Part shown: one piece after another, positions 33,504 to 44,900 of the stretch
Layout: each line of letters starts with the position of its first letter
Position numbering within the stretch: position 1 is the stretch's first letter
NCBI GenBank assembly: GCA_947069175.1
Contig: CAMTDV010000027.1
Span: 39,197,369 to 39,261,368, forward strand
Reading direction: 5' to 3'
Origin: Scalesia atractyloides
Taxonomy: Eukaryota > Streptophyta > Magnoliopsida > Asterales > Asteraceae
Length of the DNA stretch: 64,000 bases
Program-made: the position numbers and the translations under genes
Notes under the pieces: model-generated
Database searches by the model: none
Told to the model about the DNA's origin: nothing
Seen by the model: only the letters and a program-made list of their open reading frames with translations

Positions 33504-36500
33504 TCTTGGAAATTTAGATATTATGAATGGATATTAATTTAGTGAAATTCTAATTATTTACTAGACTCTAGATAAACTCTTAAGTATAGTTTTTATGTCA
33601 ATTTATTAGTTTTTATTAGAGTTTATGTCTCTAATAAAATCTCTAATTAAGTGAAACTCTTCTCCACTCCATGTCTCTTGTATTAAAAGTAGGCTATGTG
33701 CCTAACTTGATGAGATTAGAAAACTAAAAGAGTAAGAATACAAGAAAAAGACATAAAGATATGCGTGAAGTATCCTTGGAGAAGAAGTATTTGATGACCC
33801 ATATGTTGTGAACATATAGAGATAAGTTTCTCTACACGATTCAACTACATTTTTATTTCTTAGTTTCAAAAAGGTCTAACACTATGATTTTACCCGGTGT
33901 AACCTCGAGCGTGTGGCCTTCTCCGGCAGTATAGTCTGCTTCAGTTGTTGTACCCTGGGAGACAGATGCGTCGTCTTTAGTAGAGACGCGAAATCTGTTT
34001 TAAGGGAAGCGTGTTGAACACGTGCCTCGGCCACAACCGTCAACATTTGTTTGTTCTTTTTGTAGGAAATTAATGTACAAGAAGACATGGTTCAAGACAT
34101 CGTTGAAGCATACATAAAGGACTAAAAACACAACAGACTATACAAGAAGACGCAATTAAAGCTCTTGTTGAAGACCATAGTTTGAATCAATTTAATTACA
34201 TATGTTGTGTTATACGTTATATTCGTAAGGATTTGTATACGGTAAATGTACTATAATTTTCCAAATATGTAAAAAGAGTATCTTTACTATTTTTATTAAA
34301 ATGGTGACCCATGTTCTACAAACCTAAAACAGATTTTGTGAGATTATTTCTACAATCTTAAAACCTTATAAGGATTTTGGGTTCACGAAAGGATTTATAA
34401 TGAAAAAAATATTTTTAAAGATTATGATCTTATAAATATTATTTTTGGGAAATATGTATGTAGTATAACTTGTTGTGTTTGAATTTATTGAGATTGCGGT
34501 ATAATCTTAAATCCTATACCGTGATACAAAAACGAATGGCTTATGGTTCAAACGTTTGGTTTTGAAACGATTTTGGAATCGTTAATTTTTCTAACCTTTG
34601 TGTTAGATCGGGTTTATTAGTGTAAACCATACATTTTTTGTAAACGTTAAATTCTCTAATGTGTGCGTTAGACCAGATTTAGTTTTATAAACATCACGTT
34701 TTTTGTAAACGTTTCATGTTCTAACATGCTTGTTAGAAATGATCATATTATTTATATAATATGGTTTAAAGAATGAGTGTTAAAAATAAGTTTATTTTGT
34801 ATAAACTAATAAGCCTTATAATGATTTTTGTAATCATTTATTTCTGCACGAGCGTGTTAGAATTGGGGTCTTTATACAAACTGATAAGTTTTATGATAGT
34901 TTCTGTAATCGTTTATTTCTAACGAGCTTGTTAGAACTTATTTGTTGATAAGCTTTACAACAATTTTTGTAATTGTTTACTTCTAACAAAAGCGTTAGAA
35001 ACGGTTTATAAAACGGTAAAATTTGAAAACGATTTTTGTAATCAATTGTCTTCTAACATGTGTGTTAGAAACGTTAATGAAAAGCTTTAGTTTTGAAGCA
35101 ATTTTTTAATAGTTTATTTTCTAACGTATGTATTAGAAATGACTTATTTATTTGAATCATATATGTGTTTATAGCAAGTTGAATTAACATTTTGTGGAAA
35201 TGTTAATATTGCTAACGTGCGCGTTAGGATTTCTTTGTTAAAAATGGTTAAACTACAAATGCTTTGAAATGTTTTATGTAAACCTTTTATACAAGTAATT
35301 TGTTGCAACATTGATTTTAATGAATATAAACACTTATATTATGCTTTGTATGGTTTAGAAATAAAAGGTAATACATTGAAGTTGATGTTTGATTGACTTC
35401 AAAAATTAAATTACCATAAAGTGATGATGTTGTTATGTGGGATTTATCACTAACTTAAATTTGTGATTTCTAAATTCAAATGGTCATATTAAATCCTATA
35501 CATGTGTGCTAGAAAATTTGTATCATAAATACAATGTTAGAGATTGTTCATTATATAAGCCATAGTAAATGGAAATGTTTTATGTAAACATTTAATTGTC
35601 TATGTGTGCATTAAAAACGATGAAAAATGGTTTATTTTTATAAACTTTATCCTTGGAAAGTGTTTTATGTAAACGCTATATTCTATAGCGTGTCTCTTAT
35701 AACATTTTGTTTTTCTAACATGTGTGTTATAAAAGGTCTAGTACATGCCTCGTAAGACTAAACAATATAAAGCCGTTTGATTTTTTGAGTTTTGATCTAC
35801 GTCATCATAAACTCTAATTGATATTATTAATATTGTACATTGCAAAATTAAGAAAATATTTTAAAATGATTTTAAATTGGTTTACTACTCTTGCTAGAAG
35901 TAGCATTTGTTGAACAAAGTAACAATCTTGCGGATATTATTTGGTGGAAAACAACTTGGTGTTGTTGTGAACAAATTTAATTGTTCAAGTTTACTACTTA
36001 AATGTAGCCTTTGTAATAACTTGGTGTTGTTTTGAGCAGAATTGTCCAAGTTTAAAGTTGAAGAGGAAATGGGGAACTTTTACTTACAAGTGCATGAAGT
36101 CTTATTGAGGGAGTACCTCAAGACATACCATGGGATAATATCGTCGAGAAGATTTCGGTCAGATTATAAAGTGTTGAAGATAAAAGCACTTTGATATTTG
36201 ATGTCTACATATCGTTAATGCTTCCATTTAAATTTCAAAATTGTTTGGCACTTATGATTTAGTTTCAATGATTTTATTGTTTTGTGTTCAATATCTTCGG
36301 ATAACACATGCAATTTTTTACAAAGAAATAAATCACTAATATTTGTGACGTATAAATTATTTTCATGGAAAATAATTATAATGTTAACTATACATTGTTT
36401 AAAAGAATATGGTTTTAAACGGATAGTACATGAAAATATTTGGACATAAACAACTTGAGAGTTGTTGCATTGACTAAAAGTCAAAGACGAACATCAAATG

Positions 36501-39500
36501 TATAACCACATCATGAGAGAATAATGAAAGAACGTACTGAGTGTATTGAGATGAAATACACAAACGAGATTCATGTCGACATACTTCGTTAGAAGTCGTT
36601 GGAAAATTCACAAGTGTGAATTCTAACATATAAAAGAAAAAGTACTATATGTTATTGTGTACCTTTAATAAATCTTGTGAGATTTGTTAAGAGTGATCTA
36701 TACGTAGATGCGTCTACCACTTGATTATTGTTAGAGCTATATGGAGATTTACCTTCGTTTGAGAGAGCATCCTAAATATACATATCTCCTAATAAATAAC
36801 AATGGATGTATGCAAATAACTTATGGCAAAATTATGAATGCCATGTTATTGAGTGGCGATCTAGTTGACTCTATCTCACACATAATAGTGATTGTAGACG
36901 AGGAACATTCATCTTGCTGGTGATGAATGTGTTCACCAAGTGACTTGGATTGACTTATGTTTTAGTCCTTATGAGTCAATGGTAAAATATTGGAGATTAA
37001 TGATAAACAAGTTATGTTCCTTAACTGAATGATAAAATATAGCTATGTGCTATATATAATAATTTCTGAGACCATCTTAAATATTGATGTTTTAGGATTA
37101 TGAATAAGTCTCATTATTTTGTCTTAATAAAGGATGAGTGTTGCAAAGTGATATTATGATATCCTTATGGCTGTGGAGAATCAGAATGATGCATCTTCTG
37201 TTCACATGCTAAAATATTGTAGTCTGAAGCATGCTAGACTAGTACTTGGTTAATTATGGTTCTTGACGGAGACTAGTTAACTTAAACATTCAAATGTGTA
37301 TGAACATAAAAAGAATTTGTGTATAGACAATGTTGTGGGAGAATTTTCATTCATTATAAGGAAAAGACATTTAATTTTTGAAGAGTTTATTTGAAAAGCT
37401 AATGAGGAGAACTCATTATCTAGGCTTATTCTAGATGTTACATTAGAATTATTCTAAGTTGGTGACAAACTTATGACAATGGCATGTGTTGCTTTGGTCA
37501 GCTCGGAAGCTTATGTAAGCTAATGTAGTATGAGTTGAATTCACTGATACAATGAGGTTCTTGTTCAATCATATGTGTATAAATGTCGTCATAAGTGAAG
37601 TTACGGAAATGTTGATCAAATGTCAAGAAATGTGGGGGAAGGATCCATTTAAGAAACAACCCTATAAGGGTATGTAGAAATGGTTTTTATTACCCCATCT
37701 GGATGGTATCGAATAACACTTAAATGTGAGGGTGTCTTGCATTTGTACCATAATATTTTTGCAATAAGGATTTTGTAATCCAATCTAAATTGCAAACAGA
37801 CGACTAAGTGGAGGACACAAATGTAGTAGTGCATAATGGAGATGTGTTTGCCTTCAATGATAAATGTATCATTCTAAGACAAATATTATAACCAAATTCA
37901 GGTGGCCACTGAGGTTATAGTCTTAGAAGTTGACAATAGGAAATGTTAACTTTCGAGTTACGAACACGTAACAACAATTGATCTCAACTACAAAGTTATC
38001 TTCAGTGACTTGTCAAAGACAAAGATACTTTTATGGATCCAACAACCTGAGGGTTTATTAGAGATCAAGTTGTGGAATGAGACTAAAGCCCATGGAAAAA
38101 AGGTGTGTGAAAGAAACCTAACTTAGTTGACTGATGATCCCTAGATCAAAGTTCAGTAGGATAATGAATTCATATGCCTAAGGGTGCTCACTGTGGGGGC
38201 ATAACTAATATGCATAAGCTAGTATATATGGTTATATATACCCCCTAAACATAAAAGGGTGTTTAAATACGTCCTAGTTTATTCCTATGAAATTCAGTGA
38301 CAAATTGTGAGGCTAAGCATATTATGTGATAAATGATTTTGCGTAATCATGGTAACCACGATGCTTTTAATGATTTAAGGAGAATCACCTATGTTAGAGA
38401 GAAGTGGGGTCGCTTCGAATGGAATTGGGGGCACAATTCCTAGAGCTCTCACAGAACTAGGAAAGAATTCTAGGACCATTATTGGACACGACTATGAGGG
38501 GATGACCAGGCTAAGGAGAGTATTGTGTAAAGTGTATTGTCGTCTACACAAATGGGGGTTTGTTCAAGGAGATCGTCTAGAAACCGCTAGGAGGCTAAGT
38601 AGGCTTCACAACGGAAAGTACAAAGGGAACACCTACGTATCCGACAATACTCAACTGTCGAGGTTGCATTGGAAATTTAGTGTGTTTTGATCAATCTCCA
38701 TTCATATGGGGAATTGTTAGAAATTTAAATATTATGAATGGATATTAATTTAGTGAAATTATAATTTAATGAAATTATAATTATTTACTAGCCTTTTCAT
38801 ATGGAAGATTAACTCTTAAGTAGAGTTTTTATGTTAATTTATTAGCTTTTATTAGAGTTTATGTCTCCGATAAAATTTCTAATTAAGTGAGACTCTTCTC
38901 CACTCCATGTCTCTTGTATTAAAAGTAGGCTATGTGCCTAACTTGATGAGATTAGAAAACTACAAGAGTAAGAATACAAGAAAAATACATAAAGATATGC
39001 ATGAAGTTTCCTTGGAAAAGAAGTACTTAATGACCCGTATGTTAGGAACATATAGAGATAAGTTTCTCTACACGATTCAACTACATTTTTATTCTTAGTT
39101 TCAAAAAGGTCTAACACTATGATTTTACCCGGTGTAACCTCGAGCGTGTGGCCTTCTCCGGCAGTATAGACTGCTTCGGTTGTTGTACCCTGGGAGACAG
39201 ACGCGTCGTCTTTAGTAGAGGCGCGAAATCTGTTTTACGGGAAGCGTGTTGAACAAGTGCCTTGGCCACAGCCGTCAACATTTGTTTGTTCTTTTTGTAG
39301 GAAATTAATTTACAAGAAGACATGGTTCAAGACCTCGTTCAAGCATACACAAAGGACTCAAAATACAACGGACTATACAAGAAGACGCGGTTAAAGCTCT
39401 TGTTGAAGACCATAGTTTGAATCATTTTAATTACATATATTGTGTTATACGTTATATTCGTAAGGATTTGTATACGGTACAGGTACTATAATTTCCCAAA

Positions 39501-39570
39501 TATGTAAAGATAGTATCTTTATTATTTTTATTTATATATTTTTTATTAATATGGTGATCCATGTCCTACA
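33504..39570 (+). mobile_element. Complete LTR element without recognisable coding capacity (LARD-like)
   Basis: LTRs lie at 33504-34320 (817 bp) and 38715-39570 (856 bp). They are clearly homologous, with SNPs and several indels. The right begins TGTTAGAAATTT and the left has decayed to TCTTGGAAATTT; both end CCATGTYCTACA. The 5-bp target duplication TATCC lies at 33499-33503 and 39571-39575. A short purine-rich ATGGGGAAT precedes the right LTR, fixing plus orientation. The 4.4-kb interior has no gag or pol motif I can recognise in any frame. Its first part is a periodic palindromic array, and the open frame near its 3' end (38391-38690, 99 residues) resembles nothing I know. LTR divergence implies an old insertion. 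Confidence 0.85.
34540..35745 (+). repeat. Degenerate tandem array with palindromic core TTCTAAC-N6-GTTAGAA
   Basis: Cores occur at about 34589, 34652, 34719, 34842, 34917, 34981, 35051, 35119, 35209 and 35712, mostly 64-75 bp apart, with weaker cores between (for example near 34772). The best are TTCTAACGAGCTTGTTAGAA (34917-34936) and TTCTAACATGTGTGTTAGAA (35051-35070). Each unit also has a GATTTTTGTAATCGTTT-type phrase upstream of the core. This makes a row of short hairpin-forming sites just inside the 5' LTR. Confidence 0.75.
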
Positions 39571-39575
39571 TATCC

Positions 39576-39965
39576 TTTCCTTAACTTAACTATCAGCTGA
39601 TTGTATCCCAAACCTGGGTCCAATCATTGGTAACTAACTCATGCTTTGTAGTAGATCATTAATCCTAAACAACATGTCCGTTTCTCAACTGCAAACTGGT
39701 TCAACTTTCTATAGTCCATGCGCATTCTCATGCTACCATCACTCTCTTTTACAAACGACACCAGAGAGCACACACTGAGGGTAACACTTGTCATGCTAGA
39801 TCGCTTATCAAGTAGGTCTTGCAGTTGATCAATTTACGCTTCTCTTCCCAAAGGAGCCACATAATATCGTTCTTTAGCAACGGGCCAAGCTCCCGGAGAT
39901 AAGTCAATTCAAAACTTTATCTCTGCAAGATCGCTCGCCATGGGTACATCTTTGATATCTTAGTT
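39576..39965 (-). pseudogene. Ty3/Gypsy reverse transcriptase remnant
   Basis: The minus strand reads DIKDVPMASDLAEIKF and IDLSPGAWPVAKERYYVAP (about 39960-39860), then SFVKESDGSMRMRMDYRKLN (about 39765-39705) and, after a frameshift, RINDLLQS and GYNQLIV. These correspond to the Gypsy RT N-terminal block (LPGAAPVAKAPYR..., DGSMRMCIDYRELN, GYHQL). Several stops are present. The LARD-like element inserted into its downstream part, since the TATCC duplication sits at 39571. Confidence 0.65.
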
Positions 39966-40352
39966 TCAATCTTTCCATGAATAGCATACGCAAGATAGCT
40001 ATGCACCCTTGCTTCACAAACCATTCAGCCTACATCATATAAATGACCGTTGGCAATGTGCATGCTTCCTTACCACATAGCTAGACTCCCATCAGGTGCA
40101 TTAAGATGACTCATATTCAGTTCACACGCTATCAGAGCTTTAAAGGCAATTAGCCAACCCGTAACCGATATTATCACCAGCTCCCATAAGGCCATAAGTG
40201 TTTCCTAGCAGAAACTCATAGTCATACCTATTCTAGGATGTAGTTTAATGGTGTTCCTATCACTACAGTGGACCTACCGAAAGCACTTCCCACTTTTACA
40301 TGTATTTAGCATAATTCTATCAGCTCCATTAACTAATAGACAAGATATAGCA

Positions 40353-41145
40353 TCAGTGGCGGGTCCAGAATTTTTTTCGGGTGGGTTCACTGTTTTTAGA
40401 TGCTCTAATACTATATAACCGAACATAAAATTTTCGGGTCAGTTCCACAATTCGGGTCGGGTAAGGTTTTCACACAGATACATAATCACATATTCCATTA
40501 GGCATTTGCAAATTAACAATATTCATAGAATCATATTAACAATTTCTAACCTAAGAGGATATTGAGGAATTGAAAGTTTACTTAATTCACGGTTTTATTA
40601 GCAAATTAAGAATTGGAAACTAATTCAAAAATCTGATAACAAAAAGAAAGAAAAGAACTATAAGAGAAGAATTAATTTCAATTTCTGCATAACCTTCATA
40701 ACTAACTGTGTTAATTATACACAAATTTTATAGAAAGAAAAAAACTAAAAGAACTTAAAGAATTAAATTACTGCATAACCTTCATTAACAACTAACTGCG
40801 TTCTTTATACAAATTGTTAACTAAGTTTGAGTAGTTAGCTGGTATGTACAATTTGGCCCCTTAGATTCCACAAATGGCAGTATCAGTCCCCACACTAGTA
40901 CAACAAGTAACAAAATTACAATTCAATTAACATTGCAAAAATCGACGGGCGTGAGACTCGTACCAATGAATCTTTGTATTGTTAGCAATAGACTTAACCA
41001 CTGAACTGTGAAGGATTTTGGTCATGGGTTCACAAACAATAATATTTATGGGTTCATACTTGTTTTTTTTATATATATCTCTATTAAAATTTCGAAACGC
41101 TATGGGTTTGCGTGAACCCGTACCAATCAATGTAGATCCGCCCCT
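40353..41145. mobile_element. Non-autonomous hAT-like element (793 bp)
   Basis: Flanked by the 8-bp direct repeat ATATAGCA (40345-40352 and 41146-41153), the duplication size of hAT transposases. The ends are imperfect inverted repeats: left CAGTGGCGGGTCCA, right (reverse complement) AGGGGCGGATCTA. There is no transposase. The interior repeats the GGGTTCA(C/T)-type phrases seen in many plant non-autonomous copies. It sits in the Gypsy remnant between its gag and RT parts. Confidence 0.75.
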
Positions 41146-41153
41146 ATATAGCA

Positions 41154-41343
41154 ATCCTGATTTTCCTATTGCAACCATCATCACAATAAGAACATATAGT
41201 TAACAAAGTACATATCTCACCCTTGGGGTCCCTCTAGTTCTTTTCATTTTCTAGCAAACTCCATTTTCCCACATTTGTGACATTTAGGGTTACTTGGGTC
41301 CTCACTATAACATTGGCCTGTCTTTCCACACCAGAATCACAAG
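41154..41343 (-). pseudogene. Ty3/Gypsy gag zinc-knuckle remnant
   Basis: The minus strand reads FWCGKTGQCYSEDPSNPKCHKCGKMEFARK-like sequence in two parts (about 41335-41255): a first knuckle CGKTGQC and a second CHKCGKMEFARK. This resembles the paired zinc knuckles of Gypsy gag. It is probably the same decayed element as the RT remnant at 39576-39965. Confidence 0.5.
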
Positions 41344-41716
41344 TGTTAGATATGAGATATCTGATTGTCGATTATTTAATCTTGTTAACTAGGTAAGATC
41401 CAAATAGTTACACTTGACGAAGAAGAAATAATATTAAATAGTTAAACATTATAGTTCACGATTTGCGATTTTAGCGAAAGAGCAGGTACAAATATTTGGT
41501 GAAATATTTATAAGAAAATATTTACGAAATGTTTATTTGTTATTTTTTATTATTTAATTAAATAATTAGTAGATACTTGTGGGTATTATTATTTAAGAGT
41601 TAAATAATATTATTATATATCGAGATAAATATAATGGGTTGGTGTTTGTATAACTACAATTGGTAGTTCAAGTATAAATACAAGGCTCCATAACCAAAGT
41701 GGGTTACACAACATAA

Positions 41717-41974
41717 TGTTAAAAGTTGATAGAGGTTGATTCAGAACTATCAATTGAGGTATGTATTTCTGTATATTTGATTACAATGAAAAGTATTGAA
41801 TTTATACACAAAACCGTAATCTAAACATGGATGATAGCAGCTGACTACTAGCTGTCATTGATTTGCTGTTGATTAGCTGGATGGCTGGATGTCCGGCTGT
41901 TGATTAGCTGCTGCATCAAGTCCTGCTGTTGATTTGCTGCGGTTATCTCCAAGGTCAGACTTTCCTTTCTAACA
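41717..41974 (-). repeat. 3' LTR of the young Copia
   Basis: 258 bp; the plus strand reads TGTTAAAAG...TTTCTAACA. It contains a CTGTTGATTAGCTG-type repeated phrase. The last codons of the polyprotein (TGT TAG) lie inside this LTR. Confidence 0.95.
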
Positions 41975-44900
41975 CTCCCCCTCAAGTTGAATAGTTGGAT
42001 TTCCAAAATTCAACTTGCCCAAACAATCGTTGAAAATTTTTCCGTTAACTGCTTTTGTTAGAATGTCAGCCAGCTGATCCTTTGATCGAACGAATGGCAG
42101 TTCAATCGTACCATCTTCCAATTTTTCTTTGATGAAGTTCCTATCAACTTCCACGTGTTTTGTTCGATCATGTTGTACTGGGTTCTCTGAAATCTGAATT
42201 GCAGCTTTATTATCACACATAATCTTACTTGTTTCTTTTGACGGAAAACCAATCTCAGCTAAGAGTCTTTGTATCCACATGGCTTCTGTTAAACCTCGAG
42301 TTATGCCTCTAAATTCAGCTTCTGCACTTGAAAGGGCAACCACTTTTTGTTTTTTACTCCTCCAAGTGACAAGATTCCCACCAACTAGAGCGAAGTAGCC
42401 TGCTGTTGACCTCCGACTTCCCTTATCTCCTGCCCAGTCTGCATCAGTATAGATTTGAACATTTAGGTGTCCATGTGATTGAAACAGGACTCCATGACCC
42501 ACCGTTCCTTTGAGGTATCTAATAATCCTCCAAACTGCTTCCATATGTGTCTCTTGAGGTTGGTGCATGAACTGACTTACCACCCCTACAGCATATGCAA
42601 TGTCTGGGCGAGTATGTGAGAGATATATTAGTTTTCCCACCAGCCGTTGATATCTTTCTTTGTTTGCTAACTTTGCTCCTTCCTCCATATAGAGTTTTTG
42701 GTTTACACTCATAGGAGTGTCTGCTGGTTTGCAATCTATCATTCCAATCTCTGCCAACAAGTCTAAGACATACTTCTTTTGATTAATGAAAATTCCTTGT
42801 TTTGACCTTAGTACTTCAATTCCGAGGAAATACTTCAGCCTGCCCAAGTCTTTCATTTCAAATTCGGCAAACAAGTCTTCTTTTAGTTTTCCCATTTCTT
42901 CTTTATCATTCCCTGTAATGATCATATCATCTACATAGATAATTAGACAGGTTACGAATTTTCCTCTTTTTTTGAGAAACAAAGTATGATCGGCATTACT
43001 TTGTTTATATCCAAACTTTTTCATAGCTACCGTAAATCTGCCAAACCAGGCCCGGGGAGACTGCTTCAAACCATAAAGAGACTTCTTCAGACGGCAAACT
43101 TCTCCAGTTTTGAAATCTTTTGTGAATCCTGGAGGAGCATCCATAAATACCTCTTCGTCTAGGTCCCCGTGTAAAAAGGTATTTTTTACATCAAACTGTT
43201 GAAGTGGCCACCCTTCATTTGCAGCTATCGAAAAAAGAACCCTGATTGTGTTCATTTTTGCAACCGGGGAGAATGTTTCAGCATAGTCAATCCCATGTGT
43301 CTGAGTATACCCCTTTGCTACCAGTCGGGCTTTATATCTTTCAATTGTACCATCTGGTTTATACTTAATCGTATAGACCCAACGGCACCCTACGGATTTC
43401 TTTCCCAACGGAAGAGTACACTTTTCCCATGTATTGTTCTTGGTTAGAGCTTCCATTTCTGTGTTCATTGCTTCCTTCCAATGTTTAGATTTTAAGGCTT
43501 GATCTACGTTTGTAGGAGTTTCTTTGGAATAAACAGATGAGATAAATGCTTTGGCTTCCTTAGTGAAGTTTCCATCGGCCACACTAGCTATAGGATAACT
43601 AGATCTTCTTGGTTCTTTTTCAGGAGAATACCGTTTCGGAGGAACCCCTCTGTTTGTTCTAGGGGGTAACACATATCTCGATGGTGGTTCTTCTTGTCTG
43701 AATTCATCTGCCTGCAAATTTTCAGTTTGTTCTGTGGCAGTTTCGTGGTTAGAAGTATTGGTATCCTCAGATTCATTAGGAACTTCAAAAGTACCACCAG
43801 ACTGAATAGTATGAGTATTACTTACCTCGGACACCAGGTTAGGAGGAACATTAGGACCGTCAGTGGCACTGAAATTTGACTCTGGTGACTCTGTGGTTGG
43901 TGACTCTGTAGTTGGTACATAGGGAACATATTTCAACCAGCTTAGTGTGTCTAAACATTCCTTCTCCCCCTGACCACTGAGTTGGGAATTGTAGTAATAC
44001 TCGGTTTCAAGAAAGTCATAGTTCATTGTGGTGAACATCTGACGTGTTTTTGGATTATAACATCTGTATCCCTTTTGATTCATTCCATACCCGACAAAGA
44101 CACATTTAACAGCACAAGGGTCAAGTTTGGTTCGATCGGATTTAGGTATGTGAACAAAGGAAGTACATCCAAAGATTCGTGGTTGAAGAGTGAGAACTGA
44201 GGGTAGTTTGAAGAATTTTGAAAGGGTGTGTAACGGAGTGTTAAGCTTTAGGATTTTTGTTGGGAGTCGGTTGAGAAGATAGGTAGCAGTAGCAAGGGCT
44301 TCAGGCCAAAAAGATTTCGGGACCTGGGATTCAATTAGGAGAGCTCGTGTCATTTCTAGTGAAATGCGATTTTTTCTTTCGGCGACACCATTTTGTTCTG
44401 GGGTGTTTGGGCATGTAGTTTGGTGGATTATTCCCTTGTCTTGGAAAAAGGATTTAAACAAGGTATTAACAAACTCACCGCCATTATCAGATCGGAATAT
44501 TTGGATGTTTGTTTGAAATTGGGTTTGGATCATGGCATAAAACATAGTGAATTTTTCAAATACTTCGGATTTGTTTTTCAAAAAATAAACCCAGGTCATT
44601 CGGGTACAATCATCAACGAACATCACAAAGTACCGAAGGTTTTGCCCCCCAAGAACTGGGGCAGGATCCCATACGTCAGAATGGATTAATGAAAATGGCA
44701 AAGCAGCCTTAGTGTTATTGGGTTTAAAAGTTTTTCTATGGCTTTTTGCTAAAACACATGTTTCACAATGTGACATAGAATTAGCTGGAAATAGTTTTGG
44801 AAATAAAATATGCGAATAACTTGTAGAAGGATGACCTAATCTTCGGTGCCATAGCCAAGCTTCTCGTTCCGATGTCCCATGAGTCAGCATCACAGCACCA

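Noticed and set aside
38391..38690. 99-residue open frame at the 3' end of the LARD-like interior
   Set aside because: No recognisable motif and no support beyond an open frame; not called as a gene.
33882..39323. Matching 68-residue minus-strand frames at 33882-34088 and 39117-39323
   Set aside because: Their similarity is explained by the two LTRs of the LARD-like element, not by a duplicated gene.
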